Part shown: piece by piece, positions 32,574 through 42,697 of the stretch
Layout: each line of letters begins with the position of its first letter
Position numbering within the stretch: position 1 is the stretch's first letter
Assembly: GCF_004765785.1 (NCBI RefSeq)
Contig: NZ_SBIT01000015.1
Location: 62,001 to 126,000 of the forward strand
Length of the DNA stretch: 64,000 nucleotides
Reading direction: 5' to 3'
Source: Halorussus ruber
Lineage (GTDB): Archaea > Halobacteriota > Halobacteria > Halobacteriales > Haladaptataceae
Position numbers and translations under genes: made by a program
The notes under the pieces: generated by a model
What the model saw: only the letters and a program-made list of their open reading frames with translations
Databases searched by the model: none
What the model was told of the DNA's origin: nothing

Positions 32574-33245
32574 ATGACAGGAACACTCGGCTTCGACGCG
32601 GACCGCCTGCGACCGAATCGAGACACATTGCTGTGGGCTGGCTTGTTGGTCAACACCGAACTCATCCTGACGTTCACGTACCTCCTGCTCTCGGACGCGA
32701 CCATCACGGAGTGGCGCTACCTCGTCTTCCCGTTCGTCTGGATAAACGGCTCCATCTGGGTGTTCGCCCGGACCAAGCCCGAGGCCCGGTCGGCGCGGAC
32801 GCGCTATCTGGGCGCGGCCATCGCGGTCGGCTACTTCCTGCTGCTGGCGTCCGTCGGCGGTATCGTCAAACCGGGCGGCATGCACGCCCTCGGGTGGCGA
32901 GTCGCGTGGCTCCCGCCGGGGTGGGGTCCGGCCCTGCTGTACACCAGTTCGGACCTCAAACTCTCGCTGATGCCCTACAAGGTCGTGGGCTACCTCGCGC
33001 TGGCGTATCTGGTCTACGACACCGTGCTGGACACCGCGGGGTCGGCGGTGTCGGGCCTCGTCGGATTCGTCTCGTGCGTAAGTTGCACGTGGCCGGTCGT
33101 CGCCACCCTCGCGGCCGGACTCGCCGGAAGCGGCACCGCAGTCGCGGCCGCGGCCAGCGAGTGGTCCTACACTATCGGGACGCTCGCGTTCGTCGTCACG
33201 GTGGCGTTGCTGCGCTGGCGGCCCAGTTTCGGCGGGCGACTGTGA
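32574..33245 (+). CDS. six-helix membrane protein after ctaB (223 aa)
   Basis: The 223 residues form about six helices (LLWAGLLVNTELILTFTYLL; YLVFPFVWINGSIWVFARTK; YLGAAIAVGYFLLLASVGGI; YKVVGYLALAYLVYDTVLDT; GLVGFVSCVSCTWPVVATLA; EWSYTIGTLAFVVTVALLRW). A CVSC pair inside the fifth helix could bind a metal or form a disulfide, which suggests copper delivery or oxidase assembly, but this is inference from position. It starts 36 bases after ctaB in the same direction. Confidence 0.75.
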   Translation: MTGTLGFDADRLRPNRDTLLWAGLLVNTELILTFTYLLLSDATITEWRYLVFPFVWINGSIWVFARTKPEARSARTRYLGAAIAVGYFLLLASVGGIVKPGGMHALGWRVAWLPPGWGPALLYTSSDLKLSLMPYKVVGYLALAYLVYDTVLDTAGSAVSGLVGFVSCVSCTWPVVATLAAGLAGSGTAVAAAASEWSYTIGTLAFVVTVALLRWRPSFGGRL

Positions 33246-33324
33246 CCGACTGTCATCCAGTTATATCCAATGATAATTTAAAGAAATTATAACACGTTCC
33301 GCGATAGACGAACGTCTGACAGGT

Positions 33325-34002
33325 ATGCGGAACCCCGACGATTACGTCCGGCGTCTCGCATCGATGTTCGCATCCCGCGCCGGCCACGAGTCGGTGACGA
33401 CCGCCCGCTTGGCCGGCAGAGCCGACGCAGTCGCCGACCTCGAATCGTCGGTCGTGACTCACCTCGCGTCGGGTGAACACCCCAAGTTCTGCTTCGAGTG
33501 CCACGAGGCCGGCGTCGGTATCGGCGACCCAGAGGACACGGTCGAACCCGACCGAGGCGGCATCTACTGCTTTACCGACCGGCGAATCTTCGTCCAGTTG
33601 GGGGTCGGCGACCGAGACGAATCGCTGAGCGTCCCCTACAGCGACGTGTCTGGCGTCCGCCACCGTGAGGGGCGGCGTCGCCACCGCATCGACATCGCCG
33701 TCTCGGACGCGGCGTACTATCTCTGGATTCCAGCGAGCGTCGATGCCGCGGCCGTCGTCCGCGCCGCCGAGTACGTGAAGAACCAGCATACAGCCGAGTC
33801 CACCGATGCGAGCCACGATACAGCCGAACCCACCGATACAAGCCACGATACAGCCGAATCCGCCGATGCGAGCGACGAGTGGCCGTCCGGAGACCCCGAG
33901 ACTCTTCGGGAACGCCTCGAACGCCTCGGCGACGCCAAATCGCGGGGCCTCATCGACGAGGAGGAGTTTCAACACCGGAAGGAACGACTGCTCGACGAGT
34001 GA
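33325..34002 (+). CDS. PH-like/SHOCT domain protein with 30-bp coding repeats (225 aa)
   Basis: The first about 150 residues look like a bacterial PH-type domain (GIYCFTDRRIFVQLGV; SVPYSDVSGVRHREGRRRHR). Then come three repeats of ten residues (TAESTDASHD, TAEPTDTSHD, TAESADASDE) encoded by 30-base direct repeats at 33791-33880. The C-terminus is a SHOCT segment (ERLGDAKSRGLIDEEEFQHR plus KERLL). Such proteins are soluble and of unknown function. TTTAAAG near 33279 is a plausible promoter. Confidence 0.78.
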   Translation: MRNPDDYVRRLASMFASRAGHESVTTARLAGRADAVADLESSVVTHLASGEHPKFCFECHEAGVGIGDPEDTVEPDRGGIYCFTDRRIFVQLGVGDRDESLSVPYSDVSGVRHREGRRRHRIDIAVSDAAYYLWIPASVDAAAVVRAAEYVKNQHTAESTDASHDTAEPTDTSHDTAESADASDEWPSGDPETLRERLERLGDAKSRGLIDEEEFQHRKERLLDE

Positions 34003-34005
34003 GTC

Positions 34006-34260
34006 TCACTCGATTCGGTACTCCGCGAACTCCTCGCCGTAGCCGAAGTAGCCGAGCAACCAGTTCCACTTCTCGGGCACGCTGTGTCCCTTGGGCGCGT
34101 CGGTCATCTTCTCGGCGACGAACGAGGAGTTCCACTCGACCTCCTCGGCCTCGCGGAGTCGGACCGCGGCGTCGGCCACGCGCTCGGCGTCGCGCTCGGA
34201 CCCGAACTCCGCCGTGACTTTCGTCTCCAGATTCGCCCTGAAGTGGTCGGCGTCGCTCAT
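34006..34260 (-). CDS. small hypothetical protein (84 aa)
   Basis: MSDADHFRANLETKVTAEFG opens an 84-residue soluble protein with a central helix and an aromatic C-terminus (VPEKWNWLLGYFGYGEEFAE). I know no family name. It converges on the SHOCT gene (3 bases between the stops) and is divergent from the ABC transporter ATPase, with 84 bases between the starts. Confidence 0.68.
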   Translation of the reverse strand: MSDADHFRANLETKVTAEFGSERDAERVADAAVRLREAEEVEWNSSFVAEKMTDAPKGHSVPEKWNWLLGYFGYGEEFAEYRIE

Positions 34261-34311
34261 ACCCGACGTATCCGGTCGCTTACACAAATACCTGCTGGCG
34301 TCGGAATCGAA

Positions 34312-34320
34312 CCGCTTAGG
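34312..34320 (+). promoter_or_regulatory. TATA-like box of the ABC exporter operon
   Basis: CGCTTAGGG lies 25-33 bases before the ATG at 34345, at leaderless spacing. Confidence 0.4.
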
Positions 34321-34344
34321 GGCGGACCACCGTAACGGTCGGAC

Positions 34345-35360
<1,016 letters not shown>

Positions 35361-35364
<4 letters not shown>

Positions 35365-36161
35365 GCGCCACGGGTCGGGTCCGCGCGGAGGCCAGCGCGG
35401 CGTGGCGGTCGTTCGCCCGGCGGCGGACCGCGGTGTTCTTCACGTTCTTCTTCCCGGTCATCCTCATCCTCATCTTCGCGGTGCTGGTCCAGACGAATCC
35501 GGGCGGGGGCGGCCTGTTCGCCCAACCGCCGGGCTACTACCTGCCGGGGTATCTCGCCGTGGTCGTGCTGTTCACGCCCCTCTCGCGGGTGGGCTCGGAG
35601 GTCGCGCGCCACCGCGAGGGCAACCGCTTCGAGAAGCTGGCGACCACGCCGCTGTCGCGGTCCGAGTGGTTGCTCGCGCACACGCTGGTCAACGTCGCCA
35701 TCATCGGCCTCGCGGGGCTGCTGATTCTGGGCCTGATGGCGTTAGTGACTGGCACCGCCACGCTCGCGCTCGGAGTCGGGAATCTGGCCCTCGTGGCCGT
35801 CTTCGTCGCCTTCGCTGTCGCGCTGTTCTGCGGACTGGGCGCGGTGCTGGGCGGACTGGCCGACTCCCAAGACGGCGTCATCGCCGCGAGCAACACCATC
35901 GCGCTCCCGCTTCTGTTCCTCTCGGACACGTTCATCTCCTCGGACATGCTCCCGGCGTGGTTCCGGCCCGCGATGAACCTCTCGCCGCTGACCTACTTCG
36001 CGCGAGGAGTGCGCGGGCTGACCTACCAGCCGCCCGGAAACGAGGTCGAGACGCTGGCTACCGCCTTCGGCCAGACGTGGGAGTTCCAACTCGGCGTGCT
36101 GGTCGCGCTGACGCTCGTCTTCTTCGCCGCCGGAGCCTACGCGATTCCCCGGACAGATTGA
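35361..36161 (+). CDS. ABC-2 type permease
   Basis: A 266-residue membrane protein with six helices (AVFFTFFFPVILILIFAVLV; YYLPGYLAVVVLFTPLSRVG; LVNVAIIGLAGLLILGLMAL; LALVAVFVAFAVALFCGLGA; IALPLLFLSDTFISSDMLP; FQLGVLVALTLVFFAAGAYA). The SNTIALPLLFLSDTFIS segment followed by PAWFRPAMNLSPLTYFARGV is the ABC-2 signature. It forms an efflux pump with the ATPase upstream. Confidence 0.9.
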
Positions 36162-36204
36162 GGCAGGAGTTCGTTTTTCGGGCGTCTCGAATTGATACTC
36201 CACT

Positions 36205-36515
36205 TCGGCGCGCGCTGGCGGGTCGCTCTCGTGCGACCCGTCATCCGCGCGAGGGACGAGCATCGCAGGCCTATGGCCGAGAAGCGCAGTCGGTTGGGGA
36301 GGGTGTGGCCCGCGGTTGCGGTGCGGGGCAGTGTGGTAGACTCCTCGGCTTCGGCAGTAGCTAGCTTCCACTCGATTTCCTCGGTTCTTTAGCCTCTCCA
36401 ATCTAGTCGTGTTCAGATTAGCAGATGAAACCGGAGTGTCGGTCTCGAAAGCCCTCGCGCGGTTCGCGGTCGCCCTTTCAATCCACCAGGAATCGGCTGT
36501 CTCACCGAGCGAAGC
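36205..36515 (-). repeat. long structured repeat, copy F (left flank of the DHH gene)
   Basis: On the minus strand it opens with CGCTCGGTGAGACA, then GGTGGATTGAAAGGGCGACC and ACCGCGCGAGGGCTTTCGAG (36441-36495), matching copies B and G. It continues through a spacer to a block shared with copy G at 36207-36364: CCAACCGACTGCGCTTCTCG, GCCTGCGATGCTCGTCC, and the hairpin GCGACCC/GGGTCGC near its end. It lacks the GYGGTTT hairpin present in copy G. The rest of 36162-36642 has no gene; a weak TATA (CTTTAGG, 36610-36616) precedes the DHH gene. Confidence 0.7.
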
Positions 36516-36642
36516 AGGTGGTTCGTATCTGAGTACCGCCCGCAGTTCGGGAGCCAATTCACGCACAAAAACCGCCACCGAACCCCATCACAACTCCTAG
36601 ACGGTAGACTTTAGGCCGCGCAACGGAAACCCGGGGGATACG

Positions 36643-38133
36643 ATGGTTTCCCGGCTGGTACTCGGGTGTGGAACCGTCGGCCAGACCCTCGTGGAAGCGA
36701 TTGCCGACGGGCAGGGAAGCCTGCTTGTAATCGACGACGCCGAGAGTCGCATCGACGCGCTCCGCGAGGAGGGCGTCTCGGCGACTATCGGCGACCCGAC
36801 CGACGCCGAGACCGTCTCGGCGGGCGTCGAGGGCGCGGAGGTCGTCGTCGTGGCCGACCGGGACCCCGAGGCGAACCGTCGGGCGGCCGAACTCGCTGAC
36901 GAGCTGTTCCCCGAGGCGTACGTCGTCGCGTATCTCGGGAAGGGATGCGACGAGAGCCAGCGCGACCGAATCACGGAGTTGGCCGACCGAGTCATCGACC
37001 CGACCGCGGCAATCGTCCAGCAGGTGCTTGCGGTCTCGCTCGGCGAGAACGCGATTCGGACCGCCAACCTCCGGCGGGCGCTCCGGCGCGTGGACGGCAA
37101 ACTCGCGGTGTTCATGCACGACAACCCCGACCCCGACGCGATTGCGAGCGCCGTCACGCTGTGTCGCATCGCCGAGGAGGTCGGCATCGAGGCCGAAGCC
37201 TGCTACTTCGGCGACATCTCCCATCAGGAGAACCGGGCGTTCGTCAATCTGCTGGAGCTGGACCTGCGGAACTTCGAGTCCGCCGACGAGTTGGACCGCG
37301 AGGAGTTCGCTGGCTTCGCGCTGGTGGACCACTCCCGACCGGGCGTCAACGACCAACTCCCCGAGGACACCGAGGTCGACATCGTGGTGGACCACCACCC
37401 GCCGAAGGAACCCGTCGAGGCCGGATTCGTGGACCTCCGGAGCGACGTTGGCGCGACCTCGACTCTGCTGGCCGAACACGTCCAGCGCCTCGGCATCGAC
37501 ATCTCCGAGGAGGTGGCGACCGGCCTGCTCTACGGCATCCGGGTGGATACCAAGGACTTCTCGCGGGAGGTCTCGACCGCCGACTTCGAGGCCGCCTCCT
37601 ACCTGCTTCCCCACGCCGACACCGCCACGCTCGACCGCGTCGAGAGCCCCTCGGTCAGCGCCGACACCTTCGAGACGATAGCGCGGGCGATTCGCAACCG
37701 GCGCGTCGAGGGGACGGTGCTGGCGACCTGCGTGGGGTCGCTGTCGGACCGCGACGCGCTGGCCCAAGCCGCCGACCAACTCCTCAACATGCAGGACGTG
37801 ACGACCACGCTGGTCTACGGGTTCATGGACGGCACCGTCTTCGTCTCCGCGCGGGCGCGGGGCACCGACATCGACCTCGGCGAGACGATGCGCGCCGCCT
37901 TCGGCCAAATCGGGAGCGCGGGCGGCCACGCCGACATGGCTGGCGCGCAGATTCCGCTCGGCCTGCTGGGCGAGGTCGAGGACGAAGAGGAGGCCTCGCT
38001 CGCCAGCATCGTCAGCGACGTGGTGACCGACCGCTTCTTCGAGACGGTCCAATCGATCCCGCGGACCGACGGCGAGTACTCCCACGGCGGCGAAGCGAGT
38101 TTCGACGCGACGGTACTGGAAGGCGAAGATTGA
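36643..38133 (+). CDS. TrkA-N/DHH-family phosphoesterase (RecJ-like)
   Basis: A 496-residue fusion. Residues 1-130 form a TrkA-N (RCK) Rossmann domain (RLVLGCGTVGQTLVEAI; VVVVADRDPEANRRAAELAD). The rest is a DHH/DHHA1 phosphoesterase: HDNPDPDAIASAV (159-171), ALVDHSRPG (226-234), DIVVDHHPPKEP (246-257), and the C-terminal GSAGGHADMAGAQIPLG. The aspartates and histidines bind two manganese ions. Such proteins hydrolyse short nucleotides or cyclic dinucleotides; the RCK part suggests nucleotide control. The gene is bracketed by two long direct repeats (36205-36515 and 38221-38551). Confidence 0.9.
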   Translation: MVSRLVLGCGTVGQTLVEAIADGQGSLLVIDDAESRIDALREEGVSATIGDPTDAETVSAGVEGAEVVVVADRDPEANRRAAELADELFPEAYVVAYLGKGCDESQRDRITELADRVIDPTAAIVQQVLAVSLGENAIRTANLRRALRRVDGKLAVFMHDNPDPDAIASAVTLCRIAEEVGIEAEACYFGDISHQENRAFVNLLELDLRNFESADELDREEFAGFALVDHSRPGVNDQLPEDTEVDIVVDHHPPKEPVEAGFVDLRSDVGATSTLLAEHVQRLGIDISEEVATGLLYGIRVDTKDFSREVSTADFEAASYLLPHADTATLDRVESPSVSADTFETIARAIRNRRVEGTVLATCVGSLSDRDALAQAADQLLNMQDVTTTLVYGFMDGTVFVSARARGTDIDLGETMRAAFGQIGSAGGHADMAGAQIPLGLLGEVEDEEEASLASIVSDVVTDRFFETVQSIPRTDGEYSHGGEASFDATVLEGED

Positions 38134-38220
38134 GCATTGTTTTGTTGTTCTTCAGACAAGTAAAGATATGCTTAGAAATTTAATTTATATTCTTTAGCAA
38201 CTTTCGTGATTGTCTCGCGG

Positions 38221-38551
38221 TTGGCGCGCGCTGACGGGTCGCTCTCGTGCGACCCGTCATCCGCGCGAGGTCTTCGGCGAAGCCGAAGGCTCGGCGGACG
38301 TGGTTTGTCCGCCGGTGGACGAGCATCGCAGGCGAAGCCGAGAAGCGCAGTCGGTTGGGGAGGGTGTGGCGCGGTCGCGGTGCGTGGCGGTGGCGGTGAT
38401 GCCTAGGCTTCGGGAGTAGCTAGCTCCGAGTCCTCGAACGGTGACTTGCAGAGAAGCTATGGAAACAGCAACGATGGTTTCGAAAGCCCTCGCGCGGTTC
38501 GCGGTCGCCCTTTCAGTCCACCGGGACGTTGGATGTCTCACCGAGCGAAAC
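38221..38551 (-). repeat. long structured repeat, copy G (right flank of the DHH gene)
   Basis: Same orientation and architecture as copy F. It has CGCTCGGTGAGACA and GGTGGACTGAAAGGG at the right end (38510-38546), GGGCTTTCGAAACC, and at the left a perfect 11-bp hairpin TGACGGGTCGC-TCTCGT-GCGACCCGTCA (38232-38259). Relative to F it gains a block of about 45 bases with two hairpins: CTTCGGC/GCCGAAG and CGGCGGAC-GTGGTTT-GTCCGCCG (38292-38314). The second is the module also seen in copies C, D and E. No gene lies in 38134-38638. Confidence 0.7.
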
Positions 38552-38638
38552 GGTAGCTAGTCGCGCTCCTCGAAACACGACTCGTATCCGAAACCTGAAG
38601 CGGGAAGCCTTTTGTCCGCCGACCCCGTCCATTCAACC

Positions 38639-39520
38639 ATGGACGTGGCGGCAGCGGACGGCGGAACTGCCGACGGCAAGGCCAAGGTCAAAGACTACAT
38701 GACCCGCGACGTGGCGACAGTTTCGCCCGACGCGACCGTCGAGGAGGTGGCCCGACGCATCGCCGAGAGCGACGAACACAACGGTTACCCAGTCTGTGAC
38801 GGCCGCCGGGTCGAGGGGTTCGTCAGCGCGCGCGACCTCCTGCTTGCCGAGGACGGCGAACCGATTTTCAAGGTGATGAGCCAAGATCTCATCGTGGCCC
38901 ACCCCGACATGAACGTCAACGACGCCGCGCGGGTCATCCTGCGGTCGGGCATCCAGAAGCTCCCGGTCGTGGACGACGCGGGCAACCTCGTGGGCATCAT
39001 CTCGAACACGGACGTGATTCGCTCGCAAATCGAGCGCGCGACTCCCGAGAAGGTCGGCAAGCTCATGCGGACCCTCGAATCCATCCACGACACCGAGGTC
39101 GAGCAGACCCGCAGGGAGGTCTCGCTCGCGGACCTCACGCCCACGCAGGGGAAGGTCTACGCCGACGAACTGGAGGGTCGGACCTACGAACTCGAACGCG
39201 GACTGGCCGAACCCCTCGTGGTCATCGACTGTGCGCCGAATAGCGGGACTCCGGAGGAGTCCCGAAAAACGAGCGGGGACGAAGGACCCGCGAGTAGCGA
39301 CGAGAGCGACCTGCTACTGGCCGACGGCCACCACCGCGTGATGGCCGCAGACCGCATCGACGTCGAGGAGATGGACGCCTACGTCATCCTCGTGGACGAG
39401 GACGTGGAACTCGGCATGCAGAAGACCGCCGAGAAGGAGGGCTTAGAGACCTTGGACGACGTGAAGGTCGTGGACTACGCTCGCCATCCCCTCGTGGAGA
39501 CGACCAAGCGGTTGCAGTAG
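38639..39520 (+). CDS. CBS-pair and ParB-like nuclease domain protein
   Basis: A 293-residue soluble protein. Two CBS motifs form one Bateman module (YMTRDVATVSPDATVEEVAR; IVAHPDMNVNDAARVILRSG; GNLVGIISNTDVIRSQIE). The C-terminal half resembles the ParB/Srx fold (SLADLTPTQGKVYADELEGR; LLLADGHHRVMAADRI with the GHHR motif). The role is probably regulatory with an adenine nucleotide as ligand. Between VVIDCAP and LLLADGHHR about 25 hydrophilic residues are encoded by two hairpins (39245-39263; 39273-39291), which looks like an insertion. ATG 38639 was chosen over 38612 as the acidic start MDVAAADGG. Confidence 0.85.
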   Translation: MDVAAADGGTADGKAKVKDYMTRDVATVSPDATVEEVARRIAESDEHNGYPVCDGRRVEGFVSARDLLLAEDGEPIFKVMSQDLIVAHPDMNVNDAARVILRSGIQKLPVVDDAGNLVGIISNTDVIRSQIERATPEKVGKLMRTLESIHDTEVEQTRREVSLADLTPTQGKVYADELEGRTYELERGLAEPLVVIDCAPNSGTPEESRKTSGDEGPASSDESDLLLADGHHRVMAADRIDVEEMDAYVILVDEDVELGMQKTAEKEGLETLDDVKVVDYARHPLVETTKRLQ

Positions 39521-39530
39521 GAAGCGGGCG

Positions 39531-39540
39531 CTATTTTTAT
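39531..39540 (+). terminator. T-rich terminator after the CBS/ParB gene
   Basis: CTATTTTTAT follows the stop by about 10 bases in otherwise GC-rich DNA, the usual form of archaeal intrinsic termination signals. Confidence 0.4.
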
Positions 39541-39609
39541 CATCTGCCGCTCGATAGCTGGCCGACTGAACCATCGGAATCGAACTCGGCTGACCGGACC
39601 ACAATCACG

Positions 39610-39735
39610 GGCCGGGCGGTGTGGAGAGGCCCGCGATATGTCGCTGAGCGACCGCCGGGAGACAAACCGCGTCTCCCGAGGTCACGTTCACTCTGTTCAC
39701 GTGACCGCGACCGGGCGAGGGCTTCAGAAGACGAA
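39610..39735 (+). repeat. structured intergenic repeat, copy E (3' part only)
   Basis: The loop GGGCGGTGTGGAGA and the 3' side of the main stem GTCGCTGAGCGACCG are present, then the module CGGGAGAC-AAACCGC-GTCTCCCG (39656-39678; inverted relative to copies C and G), the arm GGTCACGT/ACGTGACC with perfect pairing (39680-39706), and the end CGCGACCGGGCGAGGGCTTC. The 5' side of the main and base stems is missing, so this copy is truncated. It lies 100 bases before the mutase start; the rest of 39541-39840 shows nothing else. Confidence 0.65.
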
Positions 39736-39840
39736 GAAACCTATCCGATTCGCTCCTCACGACATTTCAGACTTGCCATCCAGATACCGTCCGAAGCGGG
39801 TTGCGGAATCTTAATGGACAGTCCGGCAAGTATTACAACC

Positions 39841-41541
<1,701 letters not shown>

Positions 41542-41583
41542 GTCGGTCGAGCGACCCGCCTCGAAGTTCGCTACCGCGTCCCG

Positions 41584-41605
41584 ACTATATTTTTCACTAT
41601 ATTTA
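41584..41605 (+). terminator. T-rich terminator after the mutase gene
   Basis: CTATATTTTTCACTATATTT follows 43 bases after the mutase stop. It is a strong AT/T-rich run, and its right side overlaps the promoter region of the next gene. Confidence 0.4.
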
Positions 41606-41613
41606 GACTAGAA

Positions 41614-41623
41614 AAGATATATT
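41614..41623 (+). promoter_or_regulatory. TATA box of the amidase gene, sets its start
   Basis: AAAGATATAT lies 30-39 bases before ATG 41653. It makes the upstream TTG at 41629 an unlikely start and supports a short or leaderless message. Confidence 0.55.
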
Positions 41624-41652
41624 ACTGATTGGCTCGTTTGAATTTATTGCAG

Positions 41653-42255
41653 ATGAGTTCGAGACGAAACTTCCTCAAGAAGCTCGGTGCAGCAAGTACA
41701 GCAGGACTCGCAGGGACGGCGGCCCTGTCGGGCTCCGCCGCGGCGGACATGCCCGCGGTCGACTGGGTGCCAGCCGACTCCAGCAACTACACGAGTGCGA
41801 ACCGCGGTGCGAGCGAGATTAACTGGATCATCATCCACACGGTCCAAGGGTCGGCCAGTAGTGCAGTCAACTGGTTCCAGGACCCCGACGCCGACGTGAG
41901 CGCCCACTTCACCACCGCCGAGGACGGCTACCTCTACCAGAGCCTCTCGGAGATCAACATCGGCTGGCACGCTGGTAACTGGAGCTACAACGAGACTTCC
42001 GTCGGCATCGAACACGGCGGCTACGTCAGCGAACCCTACCCGGACGCTCAGTACCAGAAGTCCGCCGACCTCGTCGCCTACCTCTGCGAGGAGTACGACA
42101 TTCCGAAGCAACGCGCCACGTGGGTGCCCGACGACGCGTGGGACAACACGACCGGCGGCATCATCGGCCACGAACAGGTCCCCGGCAGTAGCCACACCGA
42201 CCCCGGCGACTACTGGGACTGGGACTACTTCATCGACCTCGTCAACTCGTACTGA
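41653..42255 (+). CDS. Tat-exported N-acetylmuramoyl-L-alanine amidase (Amidase_2/PGRP fold)
   Basis: A 200-residue secreted hydrolase. MSSRRNFLKKLGAASTAGLA is a Tat signal cleaved near SAAADMP. The mature domain is an Amidase_2/peptidoglycan-recognition fold: zinc His in WIIIHTVQGS, the strand FTTAEDGYLYQSLSEINIGW, HAGNWSYNETSVGIEHGGYV (His and Glu), and GHEQVPGSSHTDPGDYWDWD (second zinc His and Asp). These enzymes cut the bond between muramic acid and the stem peptide of bacterial peptidoglycan. Archaea of this class have no peptidoglycan, so the enzyme probably acts on competing or prey bacteria, and the gene was probably acquired from bacteria. Confidence 0.9.
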   Translation: MSSRRNFLKKLGAASTAGLAGTAALSGSAAADMPAVDWVPADSSNYTSANRGASEINWIIIHTVQGSASSAVNWFQDPDADVSAHFTTAEDGYLYQSLSEINIGWHAGNWSYNETSVGIEHGGYVSEPYPDAQYQKSADLVAYLCEEYDIPKQRATWVPDDAWDNTTGGIIGHEQVPGSSHTDPGDYWDWDYFIDLVNSY

Positions 42256-42328
42256 GCGAAAACCACGACGCTGACGCCGAGTCAGCGCCGTCCCAATTTA
42301 CTTCCCGGCGCGCGCCGATAGTTCTCGC

Positions 42329-42547
42329 ATGGACTACACCGTCCAGTACTACGACCTCGTGCTGGTCGCCATCTTCGCCACGATGGGTCTCGGCGCGGGC
42401 GTCGGCGTCTTCACGCCGCTCGCGCTCCCGACCGCCGTGACGGTCGCGGGCGTGGCCGCCGCACTCCTCATCGCCCACGGCCTGTTCGTCAACGGCCCGG
42501 TGGACGGCCCCGAGGACCTGACCGACGAAGTCGACGCGCTGAACTGA
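42329..42547 (+). CDS. small two-helix membrane protein (72 aa)
   Basis: MDYTVQYYDLVLVAIFATMG begins a protein of two hydrophobic helices (LVLVAIFATMGLGAGVGVF; VTVAGVAAALLIAHGLFVNG) with an acidic tail (VDGPEDLTDEVDALN). The family is common in haloarchaea and uncharacterised. It lies between the amidase and Acs in the same direction. Confidence 0.7.
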   Translation: MDYTVQYYDLVLVAIFATMGLGAGVGVFTPLALPTAVTVAGVAAALLIAHGLFVNGPVDGPEDLTDEVDALN

Positions 42548-42697
42548 CTCTTTTCCCGCTTCGAGGGGTCAAGTAGGTAGCACGTAACCGGCGAATATCG
42601 GAGCCTGCGGTCTGGAACGGGGCGCTTTCCCTGCTTTCAGGTATGCTAACTCGCGCCAACCTTTATTGCTCTCCTGAGTGAGTAGTACAACGAACCT

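Noticed and set aside
31089-32885. 598-residue minus-strand frame over ctaB
   Set aside because: Shadow of the fusion gene on the plus strand; its composition (Arg/Glu/Gln-rich, no hydrophobic core) is not protein-like.
39619-39840. Upstream extension of the mutase large subunit
   Set aside because: It runs through repeat copy E; the conserved protein begins at MYDEDDLAEI (39841).
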